Shown piece by piece: positions 1 to 8,823 of a DNA stretch of 64,000 nucleotides (positions within the stretch are counted from its first letter, which is position 1; each line of letters begins with the position of its first letter). The DNA comes from Crenothrix sp. D3 (GTDB taxonomy: Bacteria; Pseudomonadota; Gammaproteobacteria; Methylococcales; Methylomonadaceae), in assembly GCA_002134785.1 (NCBI GenBank), contig MBQZ01000051.1, positions 1-64,000 on the forward strand, written 5' to 3'. A program made the position numbers and the translations under genes. Under the pieces are notes generated by a model. The model ran no database searches. It was given only the letters and a program-made list of their open reading frames with translations, and was not told where the DNA came from.

Positions 1-220
1 GGGGCTTGAATGAGAACACCAATGGCTTGATTCGTCAGTATTTCCCCAAAGGCAGCAGTTTTGAGGACATTACCGATGAACAGGTTGAAGCAGTCATGCA
101 CCGCCTCAACCACCGCCCTCGAAAAGGGTTAAATTACCAAACACCTCATGCGGTGTTTTTTGCACAAGTTGAACGCAAAGCTGCATGAACTCTGGAATTG
201 CATTTATGACTTGAATCCAA
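1..220 (+). mobile_element. 3' end of an IS30-family element (transposase C-terminus 6..188 plus right terminal repeat around 195-220), truncated by window edge
   Basis: Translation NENTNGLIRQYFPKGSSFEDITDEQVEAVMHRLNHRPRKGLNYQTPHAVF is typical of IS30 transposase C-termini; it is followed by a terminal-repeat-like sequence GCATTTATGACTTGAATCCA. Confidence 0.85.
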
Positions 221-623
221 GTTTTAATCGTATGAGCAATGGAAGCAAACCATTCACGCGCTACATATTCAAAACTATTGAGCAAGGGCAAGCCATTATC
301 AATGGCTGTTCTCATTTTCAGCCGCTTGTCGTTGATCATTCTTTATTTGTTTTTGGGTGTCGCTTGGATCAATGCCGTTGCTGATTTGTTTGCGGGCATC
401 TTTTGCGTCTAGCAGCGGCTAAACCAATGACAGGATAGACACCCAATGATAAGGTTTTGCGCTTGCCTTCGATGCTGTAATCAAATCGCCACCACTTTGC
501 GCCATTGGTTTTAATGAGCAAATAAAGCCCACCACCATCATTAAGCCGCTGGTCTGTCGCTGGGTTTAACACTGCGTAGTGTTTTATCGCTAAGTATTTG
601 TTTTGCCATGAATAAAACTCCAA
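221..623 (-). pseudogene. P4-type tyrosine integrase N-terminal remnant, frameshifted and truncated by IS30
   Basis: Minus-strand ORF 369..623 carries LNDGGGLYLLIKTNGAKWWRFDYSIEGKRKTLSLGVYP. The other two frames continue with DARKQISNGIDPSDTQKQIKNDQRQAAENENSH, then NSFEYVAREWFASIAHTIKTW. Located next to a tRNA 3' end. Confidence 0.8.
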
Positions 624-734
624 TTTGTAGTAACTTTGCAGTAACTTTTTGCCCCCCGCCTAAAGTTACTGTAAAAGTTACTGCATAAATTGTCGAGTGT
701 TACTGCATTTCTTTGTACTTCGTTGAACAACAAA

Positions 735-768
735 AAACCCGCTAAGCCTTATGGCTTGCGGGTTTCTG
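735..768 (-). terminator. Rho-independent terminator downstream of tRNA-Leu
   Basis: Minus strand AAACCCGCAAGCC-ATAA-GGCTTAGCGGGTTTTTTG: GC-rich hairpin followed by a T-run. Confidence 0.7.
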
Positions 769-798
769 TACTTCTTTGCACTCTATTGAATGCTTAAT

Positions 799-883
799 TG
801 GTGCCGATGACTGGACTCGAACCAGCATGACTTGCGTCACCACCCCCTCAAGATGGCGTGTCTACCAATTTCACCACATCGGC
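799..883 (-). tRNA. tRNA-Leu (anticodon GAG), CCA encoded
   Basis: Minus strand GCCGATGTGGTGAAATTGGTAGACACGCCATCTTGAGGGGGTGGTGACGCAAGTCATGCTGGTTCGAGTCCAGTCATCGGCACCA: acceptor GCCGATG/CATCGGC, anticodon loop TTGAGGG, long variable arm, T loop GTTCGAGTC. Confidence 0.95.
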
Positions 884-890
884 ATTATTT

Positions 891-1493
891 TTAGTGATCT
901 TTCTTAGCGTCTTTGCTTTTATGAGCATCCGCTTTTTTATCTTTAACTGTCGTTTTATGTTCTTCTTTAGTCACTGGCTTTTTTTGCACAGGGGCTGTAG
1001 GTTTCTTTTCTTCAGCGGGTTTGACTGCTTCAGTAGGCTTAACTGCTTCAGTTGGTTTCGCTTCTTCAACCGCTTTTGGTGCTGCTACTGAGGTATCAAC
1101 TGGTTGTCCAGCAGATACTGGAGCAGGTAGTACAGGTGCTTCTTTAGCAACAGGGGTAATAACAGGCGGTATAGCTTCTACTGTTTTCGCGCCTTCTACA
1201 GCGGGAAGACCTGAGTTATCTTGCTCAGCAACGGGTGAAGTCATTAAGTCAGTCTCAGAGCCTCTATGACCATTTGCTATCGCAAGTCCCAAACTGGTTA
1301 CAAAAAATAAAGTTGCCAAAATCGCTGTGGAGCGAGATAAAAATGACGCGGCACCTTGCGCTCCAAACACCGAACCTGCCGAACCAGTACCAAAAGCGGC
1401 TCCTGCATCAGCTCCTTTTCCTTGTTGCATTAAAACCAGACCGATAACGCCTAATCCTAGCAACACATGAATAACAATAATTACCTGATACAT
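891..1493 (-). CDS. secG: Preprotein translocase subunit SecG with long Ala/Pro/Lys-rich C-terminal extension
   Basis: [47 protein letters not shown]...; conserved position between tRNA-Leu and tpiA. Confidence 0.93.
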   Translation of the reverse strand: MYQVIIVIHVLLGLGVIGLVLMQQGKGADAGAAFGTGSAGSVFGAQGAASFLSRSTAILATLFFVTSLGLAIANGHRGSETDLMTSPVAEQDNSGLPAVEGAKTVEAIPPVITPVAKEAPVLPAPVSAGQPVDTSVAAPKAVEEAKPTEAVKPTEAVKPAEEKKPTAPVQKKPVTKEEHKTTVKDKKADAHKSKDAKKDH

Positions 1494-1504
1494 GAAAGTC
1501 TAAA

Positions 1505-2272
1505 TTACTCTGAGATTGAATGATAAACGGCTAAAAAGGATTCCGCATCCAAGGAAGCCCCACCTATTAAACCGCCGTCAATGTCTGGCATGGCAAATAA
1601 GCCTTTTGCATTGTCTGGTTTAGCACTGCCGCCGTATAAAATTTGAACTTTATCAGCGATAGCTTGATCTTTTGCCGCAATAAATTGACGAATGTAGTGA
1701 TGCACTTCTTGTGCTTGTTCGTCGCTTGCAGTTTTGCCTGTACCGATTGCCCACACGGGTTCGTAGGCAATAACAGCGTTATTAAATGCGGCAATACCTG
1801 CTGCATCAATAACGGCGTTCAGTTGTTGGTCGATAACGGCGAACGTTTGATCTTCTTCACGTTGCTCTAAAGTTTCACCAACACATAAAACGGGGATGAT
1901 GCCTTGTTCTTGTGCTTGACAAAAACGGGCGGCTACTGATGCGTCGGTGTCGCCGTAGTAGCTACGTCTTTCTGAATGTCCAACCAGAGCATACTGACAG
2001 TTGAGTTCTTTCAGCATGGTCGCTGAAATTTCACCTGTATAAGCACCTGAGGCTTTATCGGCAACGTTTTGTGAGCCTAATGCTAAGCGACTGCCTTTAA
2101 CAACATCACCAACACTTGCTAAATAAACGTAGGGAACGCATACGGCAATGTCGCCAATATCCGCACTTAAACCAGCAATAATACCTTGGGCAAGCGACTC
2201 GGCACTTGCACGATTGCCATTCATTTTCCAATTTCCGATAACCAGAGACCGACGCATTATTATTGCTCCCAC
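1505..2272 (-). CDS. tpiA: Triosephosphate isomerase
   Basis: IGNWKMNG, GHSERR, YEPVWAIGTGKTA, YGGSAKP motifs. Confidence 0.97.
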   Translation of the reverse strand: MGAIIMRRSLVIGNWKMNGNRASAESLAQGIIAGLSADIGDIAVCVPYVYLASVGDVVKGSRLALGSQNVADKASGAYTGEISATMLKELNCQYALVGHSERRSYYGDTDASVAARFCQAQEQGIIPVLCVGETLEQREEDQTFAVIDQQLNAVIDAAGIAAFNNAVIAYEPVWAIGTGKTASDEQAQEVHHYIRQFIAAKDQAIADKVQILYGGSAKPDNAKGLFAMPDIDGGLIGGASLDAESFLAVYHSISE

Positions 2273-2314
2273 ATAGAATAAAACCGCTAATGATATAGGT
2301 TAATGAGCTTTTGT

Positions 2315-3655
2315 TCAAGCATCCATTGCTTTTCTAACATCATCAGCCAGTTGGTTTGCACAATTTCTGACCAATTCGTCGTGTTCACCTTCGACCATGA
2401 CACGGATTAACGGCTCCGTGCCTGAGGCTCTTAATAACACACGTCCTGTGTCCCCTAGTTGCTGTTCAACCGCCCGCACGGATCGTTGTATGTATTCGTT
2501 GGTGTTGATACTAATTTTTTTCGTGGTTTTAATATTAATCAAAATTTGCGGATATTTTTGCATACCCGATTTTAATTCATGCAGGCTTTTACCGCTATTT
2601 TCCATTTCTGCCATAATTTGCAACGCAGCAATGATGCCATCGCCAGTTGTTGTTTTATCCAAGCACATAATATGCCCTGAGTTTTCACCGCCTAAAATAC
2701 CATTATGCTCAGTCAACATTTCCATAACATAGCGATCCCCTACATTGGCTCTCAGTAGATTGATGCCTAGGCGTTTCAAGCCGTGTTCCATGCCCAGATT
2801 GGTCATTAATGTCCCAACCACAGGACCTGACATTTGTCCTGCATCTAAGCGTGATTTGGCAATAATGTAAATAAGTTCGTCACCATCAACTATCTCACCT
2901 TTATGGTCAACCATAATAAGGCGATCACCATCACCATCTAAGGCAATACCTATATCCGCTTGATGTGCTAATACCGCCGCGACTAATTGTTCTGGGCTGG
3001 TCGCGCCACACTCCTCATTGATATTGAGTCCGTCAGGTTTCGCACCAATAGTGGTTACTTTCGCACCGATTTCACGGAATACATGAGGGGCAATGTGATA
3101 AGTCGCGCCATTTGCACAATCAACGATAATTTTTAAGCCGCTAAAATCTAAGCGAGTCGGCACACTGCTTTTACAAAATTCAATATAACGCCCAGCTGCA
3201 TCCACTATACGCTTTGCCTTGCCCAAGTGAGCCGACTCTACCGTCGTCATCGGTGAATCAATGTAATACTCCATTTTTTCCTCTATGTCATCGGGTAGCT
3301 TTGTGCCTTGCACGGAAAAAAACTTGATGCCATTATCGTAATAGGGATTGTGTGATGCACTGATAACGATGCCTGCTTTAGCCCTTAAGGTACGCGTTAA
3401 ATAGGCAATACCAGGTGTGGGCATAGGACCTAATAAATGAGTGTCCACACCTGCTGCTGTTAACCCAGCTTCTAAGGCAGATTCAAACATATAGCCAGAA
3501 ATACGCGTATCTTTACCCACCAGTACGAAACCATGACCTTCGTTAGCAAAAACACGCCCTGCTGCCCAGCCTAACTTTAAGAAAAAATCAGCGGTTATAG
3601 GAGCTTCGCCGACTTTGCCACGAATACCATCAGTACCAAAATATTTTTTTGTCAT
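2315..3655 (-). CDS. glmM: Phosphoglucosamine mutase
   Basis: [53 protein letters not shown]. Confidence 0.97.
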   Translation of the reverse strand: MTKKYFGTDGIRGKVGEAPITADFFLKLGWAAGRVFANEGHGFVLVGKDTRISGYMFESALEAGLTAAGVDTHLLGPMPTPGIAYLTRTLRAKAGIVISASHNPYYDNGIKFFSVQGTKLPDDIEEKMEYYIDSPMTTVESAHLGKAKRIVDAAGRYIEFCKSSVPTRLDFSGLKIIVDCANGATYHIAPHVFREIGAKVTTIGAKPDGLNINEECGATSPEQLVAAVLAHQADIGIALDGDGDRLIMVDHKGEIVDGDELIYIIAKSRLDAGQMSGPVVGTLMTNLGMEHGLKRLGINLLRANVGDRYVMEMLTEHNGILGGENSGHIMCLDKTTTGDGIIAALQIMAEMENSGKSLHELKSGMQKYPQILINIKTTKKISINTNEYIQRSVRAVEQQLGDTGRVLLRASGTEPLIRVMVEGEHDELVRNCANQLADDVRKAMDA

Positions 3656-3763
3656 CGTTTTAAAACCTAGAAATAGACACAGGATTAGAGTTTTTACACA
3701 GTCGTGTAGATTAACGGGTATTTATTTTTTGCGTGTTCGTTGTCATCTGGTAATTAATGACAT

Positions 3764-3792
3764 AAAAAAGGAGAGGTAAGTGCCTCTCCTTT
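3764..3792 (-). terminator. Rho-independent terminator downstream of ftsH
   Basis: Minus strand AAAGGAGAGGCACTTACCTCTCCTTTTTTATG: 8-9 bp stem plus T-run just after the ftsH stop. Confidence 0.8.
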
Positions 3793-3813
3793 CATGGTCA
3801 GTTTTAACAACAA

Positions 3814-5724
3814 TTAACTTTGTTCAGCAGTTTTACCGATGGGTTCATCAGTTTGTTTATCTATGCTGATTTTACCATCACGAGGGGGTTTATCATCCCA
3901 GCCTTGTGGGTCACGAACAGGTTTACGCGCCATTAAATCATCAATTTGATACTTGTCGATAGTCTCATACTTCATTAAGGCATCTGCCATTGCATGAAGA
4001 ATATCAATATTTTCTTTGATAAGTCGTTCAGCACGCTCGTAGTTACGATCAATAAAGGAACGAATTTCTTCATCAATGCTGTGCGAGGTTTCTTCAGCGA
4101 CAGATTTATGTTGCGTGACTGAACGCCCTAAAAACACTTCACCTTCTTCTTCACTGTAAGAAAGAGGCCCTAAGCGTTGTGAAAACCCCCATTTAGTGAC
4201 CATATTACGCGCTAGTTCGGTGGCACGTTCAATGTCATTAGATGCACCTGTGCTGACTTGTTCCCAACCAAATACCACATCTTCTGCAATACGACCACCG
4301 TATAAACTGGAAATCATACTGTCGAGTTTTTGTTTACTCGCACTGTATTGATCGCGTTCAGGTAAGAACATGGTGACACCCAGCGCACGACCTCTAGGCA
4401 TAATACTAACTTTATAGACTGGATCATGTTCAGGCACTAATTTACCGACAATGGCGTGACCTGCTTCATGATAGGCTGTCATTTTCTTTTCTTTTTCACC
4501 CATCACCATTGTGTGTCTTTCCACACCCATGATGAGCTTATCTTTAGCTTTTTCTAAATCTGCCATATTGACAACGCGCTTATTCATTCTGGCAGCCAAC
4601 AAAGCCGCTTCATTGATTAAATTAGCTAAATCAGCCCCTGAAAAACCAGGTGTACCTTGCGCGATGTATTTCACTTCGACATCATCATCCGAGGGGACTT
4701 TTTTCATGTGAACTTTAAGAATTTGCTCACGCCCTCTAACATCAGGCAAACCGACAGTCACTTGACGATCAAATCGACCAGGACGTAACAAGGCTTTGTC
4801 TAATACATCCGCACGGTTGGTAGCAGCAATAACAATAATGCCTTCGTTGCCTTCAAAACCATCCATTTCAACTAATAATTGGTTTAATGTTTGTTCACGT
4901 TCATCGTTACCGCCGCCTAAACCAGCACCACGTTGCCGACCCACCGCATCAATTTCATCAATAAAAATAATACAAGGCGCGTGTTTTTTAGCAGTTTCAA
5001 ACATATCACGCACGCGTGACGCGCCGACACCGACAAACATTTCCACGAAATCTGAACCAGAAATAGTAAAAAACGGCACTTTAGCTTCACCAGCAATGGC
5101 TCTAGCCAGCAGAGTTTTACCTGTACCTGGAGGACCAACCATCAACGCACCTCTGGGAATTTTACCCCCCAAACGTTGATATTTAGCAGGGTCTTTCAGA
5201 AAATCGACCATTTCCACCACTTCTTCTTTTGCTTCGTCACAACCTGCGACATCGGCAAAAGTGATTTTAATTTGATCTTCTTCCAGCATCCGCGCTTTGC
5301 TTTTACCAAAGCTCATCGCGCCACGACCACCTGCACCGCCACCGTTCATTTGGCGCATAAAGAATACCCAAACAGCAATCAGCAATAACATCGGGCCAAA
5401 AGACACCAACAACTGCATCAGCATAGAAGGTTGCTCAGGCGGAATTGCTTTAGTATCAACACCATTTGCCAATAAATCATCAATCAAATGCGGATCGTCA
5501 GGCGCGTATATCTTAATTTGCTTACCACCTTGCATCTGTGCCTTGATGATATGCTCATCAATAGTGACCTGCAGAACCTGCCCTGCTTTCACCGAATCGA
5601 TGAATTGCGAGTACGATAACGACGAATCAGCCCGTTCTTTTTGTGAACTCACGTTGTTAAAGAGAAGCATCAAAACAACCGCAATGACACCCCACAAGAT
5701 TATATTTTTTATCATATCGTTCAT
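3814..5724 (-). CDS. ftsH: ATP-dependent zinc metalloprotease FtsH
   Basis: [18 protein letters not shown] Walker A, AAA+ SRH, HEAGHA zinc motif, two N-terminal TM segments. Confidence 0.97.
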   Translation of the reverse strand: MNDMIKNIILWGVIAVVLMLLFNNVSSQKERADSSLSYSQFIDSVKAGQVLQVTIDEHIIKAQMQGGKQIKIYAPDDPHLIDDLLANGVDTKAIPPEQPSMLMQLLVSFGPMLLLIAVWVFFMRQMNGGGAGGRGAMSFGKSKARMLEEDQIKITFADVAGCDEAKEEVVEMVDFLKDPAKYQRLGGKIPRGALMVGPPGTGKTLLARAIAGEAKVPFFTISGSDFVEMFVGVGASRVRDMFETAKKHAPCIIFIDEIDAVGRQRGAGLGGGNDEREQTLNQLLVEMDGFEGNEGIIVIAATNRADVLDKALLRPGRFDRQVTVGLPDVRGREQILKVHMKKVPSDDDVEVKYIAQGTPGFSGADLANLINEAALLAARMNKRVVNMADLEKAKDKLIMGVERHTMVMGEKEKKMTAYHEAGHAIVGKLVPEHDPVYKVSIMPRGRALGVTMFLPERDQYSASKQKLDSMISSLYGGRIAEDVVFGWEQVSTGASNDIERATELARNMVTKWGFSQRLGPLSYSEEEGEVFLGRSVTQHKSVAEETSHSIDEEIRSFIDRNYERAERLIKENIDILHAMADALMKYETIDKYQIDDLMARKPVRDPQGWDDKPPRDGKISIDKQTDEPIGKTAEQS

Positions 5725-5862
5725 TTACACGCCCTGAGCCTGAACGGCTGTCGGTTAAAAACTGAGCAATTATATCAGGAGTTACCCCCTGACTGTCGTT
5801 ATTTACGCGGTACGACTAAAACTCAGAAGTACCTGATTTGCGGATATAAGGGTTAATAAAGC

Positions 5863-6480
5863 CTATTTAAAGCCCTTTGCTAAAATATACACTTCATTAC
5901 TTCGCGGTCTTGATGCTTTTGGTTTTCTAATGATGACTTTAGTGAAATGTTGTTGCACCTCACGATGAAACGCTTCAAAACCTTCGCCCTGAAAAACTTT
6001 CACTAAAAAGCTACCATTTTTTGCCAAAACACTTTTAGCAGTATCTAACGCTAATTCACACAAATACAATGAACACGGTTGATCGATGGCTTTATTACCA
6101 CTCATATTGGGTGCCATATCAGACAACACTAAATGAATAGGTAAGCCATTCAGCACGCCATATAATTGATCTAAAACAGCTTCTTCACGAAAATCGCCTT
6201 GAATAAAGTCCACGCCATCAATCGCATCCATCGGCAAAATATCCAATGCAACTAATTTATTGCTTTTACCCAATCGCTGTTGAGCATATTGGGACCAGCC
6301 ACCAGGTGCAGCACCTAAATCAACAATATTCATACCCGCTTTAATGAGCGCGTCTTTTTCTTGAATCTCAGATAATTTAAAAACTGCTCGCGACCGATAC
6401 CCCTGCGCCTTAGCCATTTTGACATATTCATCCTCAAAATGTTCCTGCATCCATTGATTACTGCTTTTACTTCGTGCCAT
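5863..6480 (-). CDS. rlmE: 23S rRNA (uridine-2'-O) methyltransferase RlmE/FtsJ
   Basis: [38 protein letters not shown]; adjacent to ftsH. Confidence 0.95.
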   Translation of the reverse strand: MARSKSSNQWMQEHFEDEYVKMAKAQGYRSRAVFKLSEIQEKDALIKAGMNIVDLGAAPGGWSQYAQQRLGKSNKLVALDILPMDAIDGVDFIQGDFREEAVLDQLYGVLNGLPIHLVLSDMAPNMSGNKAIDQPCSLYLCELALDTAKSVLAKNGSFLVKVFQGEGFEAFHREVQQHFTKVIIRKPKASRPRSNEVYILAKGFK

Positions 6481-6530
6481 AACGCCTTATTTTTAGTGTA
6501 GAATTAAGTTTTTGATTTTGAGAATAAAAA

Positions 6531-6797
6531 GTGAAAGCAGTCGATAAGAAAAAACTAAAGTCCGATGCCCATAGTTTAAAGCCCGTGGTAATGATTGGTC
6601 AGTCTGGACTCACTGATGCCGTGTTAGCAGAAATTGAACTTGCACTTGACCATCATGAACTGATTAAAATAAAAATTCGCGCCGAACGTGATGAACGTAA
6701 ACTAATCAGTGAAAAAATCTGCACCGCGACTCACGCAGAAGCAATTCAATCCATTGGACAAATTATAGTTATTTATAGACTAAACCCGAAAAAATAA
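6531..6797 (+). CDS. yhbY: CRS1/YhbY family RNA-binding (ribosome assembly) protein
   Basis: LKPVVMIGQSGLTDAVLAEIELALDHHELIKIKI; divergent from rlmE. Confidence 0.93.
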   Translation: MKAVDKKKLKSDAHSLKPVVMIGQSGLTDAVLAEIELALDHHELIKIKIRAERDERKLISEKICTATHAEAIQSIGQIIVIYRLNPKK

Positions 6798-6801
6798 TAC
6801 T

Positions 6802-6828
6802 GTAGAGACGCGCACGTCGCGTCTCTAC
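6802..6828. repeat. Perfect 11-bp stem palindrome GTAGAGACGCG-CACGT-CGCGTCTCTAC between convergent yhbY and greA
   Basis: Direct inspection; related copy at 42748..42773 and a degenerate half at about 20655. Confidence 0.85.
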
Positions 6829-6861
6829 TGGTGTCCAGTCTCGTACTTTTGGCTTTCTTGT

Positions 6862-7338
6862 TTAAATATACTGAATTGCAATAATTTCGTATTCAATATT
6901 ACCCGCTGGGGCTTTAACAATCACAATATCTTCCACTTCTTTGCCAATTAACGCCCGTGCAATCGGTGAACCGACAGAAATACGATTTTCTTTAATATCT
7001 GCTTCATCCTCACCAACAATTTGATAAATCACCCGCTGTTCAGTATCCAGATTTTCAATTTCTACCGTTGCACCAAACACCACTTTGCCGCCAGCGTCGA
7101 CTTTAGTGACATCAATAATTTGCGCGTTAGACAGTTTGCCTTCAATTTCTTTAATACGTCCTTCGGCAAAACTTTGTTGCTCTTTCGCTGCGTGATATTC
7201 AGCATTTTCTTTTAAATCGCCATGCGCTCTGGCGGTGGCAATGGCATTAATAATGCGTGGACGCACCACGGATTTTAATTCTTCTAATTCTGCGCGTAAT
7301 TTTTCTGCACCTTTGACGGTGAGAGGTACTTTAACCAT
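6862..7338 (-). CDS. greA: Transcription elongation factor GreA
   Basis: [52 protein letters not shown]; start chosen at MVKVPLT inside the longer ORF. Confidence 0.95.
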   Translation of the reverse strand: MVKVPLTVKGAEKLRAELEELKSVVRPRIINAIATARAHGDLKENAEYHAAKEQQSFAEGRIKEIEGKLSNAQIIDVTKVDAGGKVVFGATVEIENLDTEQRVIYQIVGEDEADIKENRISVGSPIARALIGKEVEDIVIVKAPAGNIEYEIIAIQYI

Positions 7339-7411
7339 TTGTTTTATACTCCGATATTGTGGGTTGGGGTAAGGGTTGAACCCCAACATTTAAGCTGTTT
7401 ATTGTTTGTAT

Positions 7412-7475
7412 CGTTCCAACGCTCTGCGTTGGAATGCCTGTGTGACGCTCTAGCGTCATGTCTCGCAACGCTGGA
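7412..7475. repeat. Tandem palindromes CGTTCCAACGCTCTGCGTTGGAATG / GTGACGCTCTAGCGTCAT
   Basis: Direct inspection of inverted repeats. Confidence 0.65.
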
Positions 7476-7505
7476 AAAAGTAGGTCGGAATAAGACCGTC
7501 CAAGC

Positions 7506-7535
7506 GATAGCGCAGGACGGGCGTTTCCGACATCG
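7506..7535 (+). repeat. 30-nt dispersed repeat GATAGCGCAGGACGGGCGTTTCCGACATCG
   Basis: Inverted copy with one mismatch at 23297..23326. Confidence 0.85.
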
Positions 7536-7615
7536 CATAAGTTTGTCGGAAACGCCTTATTTCGCTCCCGCTCAATAAGGCTTATTCCGACCTACAAGAC
7601 TACTTGCTACAAGGC

Positions 7616-8200
7616 TTAAGGTTGTCTTTGCAAAATAATAGTACCTTTCACACGTTTAGCTGTATTTTTTGAATATGCAATCCAGCTTCCGTTCATAATT
7701 TCAATAATATGTTTTTTATGTGGCTCTCGTCGATCAACAGTTAGCCACACAAAACCTTGATATTCTTGTCCATTATCTTCTAATTCATACCAATATGACG
7801 CTTTAGCACCATTGACAGCAAAAAAAGTATTTTTAATGTCCATTGTTGGCTTATCACCTATCTTGAAATTACCACTTATTGTTAAGCAATTATTCTCAAA
7901 AGTAATAACTTGAGTTCCTAAACCTTCTGCGCCATCTTCAGTTCTTGAATTAATACTCCATGTACCCACTAAATCCTCAAAGAAATCGGCTTGATAAATT
8001 ATGTTTATTAATCCACCAAATGCTTTATCAAATGAATAGAAGACAATTAGGTATGCGGCAATTGCACCACCGCCTTTTATGGCGATGCCATAAATGCCTT
8101 CGATAGAAAGATGACTATCAAAGAACCAGAATAGAGGCATTACGACCAAAACAGGAGTAAATGCTACTACGAGAAAGTTTCTCATATTAATATTTGTCAT
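7616..8200 (-). CDS. Two-TM protein with C-terminal beta-strand-rich (lipocalin-like) domain; resembles Cap15-type CBASS effector architecture
   Basis: 194 aa; two hydrophobic N-terminal helices (NFLVVAFTPVLVVMPLFWFF; IAIKGGGAIAAYLIVFYSF), then LVGTW...YWYELED...GFVWLTV...MNGSW...KRVKGTIILQRQ. Confidence 0.5.
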   Translation of the reverse strand: MTNINMRNFLVVAFTPVLVVMPLFWFFDSHLSIEGIYGIAIKGGGAIAAYLIVFYSFDKAFGGLINIIYQADFFEDLVGTWSINSRTEDGAEGLGTQVITFENNCLTISGNFKIGDKPTMDIKNTFFAVNGAKASYWYELEDNGQEYQGFVWLTVDRREPHKKHIIEIMNGSWIAYSKNTAKRVKGTIILQRQP

Positions 8201-8239
8201 AAGTTTAATTTCCTATCGCTTTTATAAAAAACACCATAT

Positions 8240-8677
8240 TTAGTAGAGATTGAATTCATGAAGAATTCCATCCGTAAAGATTTGATTGTTTACCTCGTAG
8301 TACAAACGGTATTGGATTTTTTGATCATCTCTTGAAGTTGAACACCATCCAGGACCAGCACAAGCCGATTGGTAAATACTCTGCTGTAAAAGAAAGAAAT
8401 CTCCATTTCCATCTGCTGATCCTTCGTACTGTAAAGTCAATGTATTAGCACCAATCAATACATCATCTCTATCAAAAATATGTACATCTATCCAAACATT
8501 TTTGGTATTGGCTACATTTTTGACCCAGACCTTCACAAATAAAAAGGTCTGAATATCAACAAACATTGATGCAATGTTTTTCTTAGTAATTGATTCCTGA
8601 AAAACATTGACCATTTTAAGACTAGGGATGGCTTCTATTCGTGGATTTGGTGGCTGATTTGTCCAATAAGAATTCAT
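8240..8677 (-). CDS. Hypothetical beta-rich protein, co-directional with the 2TM protein
   Basis: 145-aa ORF with alternating hydrophobic pattern; no recognised family. Confidence 0.6.
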   Translation of the reverse strand: MNSYWTNQPPNPRIEAIPSLKMVNVFQESITKKNIASMFVDIQTFLFVKVWVKNVANTKNVWIDVHIFDRDDVLIGANTLTLQYEGSADGNGDFFLLQQSIYQSACAGPGWCSTSRDDQKIQYRLYYEVNNQIFTDGILHEFNLY

Positions 8678-8745
8678 AACTTTGTTGACTCCAAACGTAA
8701 AATTTTAGGTAGTCTAAATATTGAGTGATTGAGAAATAACTGAGA

Positions 8746-8800
8746 ATAGCGATAACGTATTCCGCCAAATGTTTGTTGGCATCATACGGCGCAATACGGC
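8746..8800. repeat. Dispersed repeat of type TAGCGATAACGTATTCCGCC...GGCGCAATACG
   Basis: Related copies at 47161..47230 and 51484..51556. Confidence 0.65.
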
Positions 8801-8823
8801 AAGCCTATTGCGCCTTACCGTGA

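Noticed and set aside
5297-5737. 146-aa plus-strand ORF antisense to ftsH
   Set aside because: Lies wholly inside the well-supported ftsH gene on the other strand; the same reasoning applies to antisense ORFs in carB, glmM, feoB, argJ, trxB and mtaD.
7339-7389. N-terminal extension [17 protein letters not shown] of GreA
   Set aside because: Conserved GreA starts at [14 protein letters not shown]; the extension is likely 5' untranslated.
7616-8677. A complete CBASS operon
   Set aside because: No CD-NTase, Cap2/Cap3 or SAVED/nuclease genes are in the window; only an effector-like architecture is seen, so it is reported as an orphan only.
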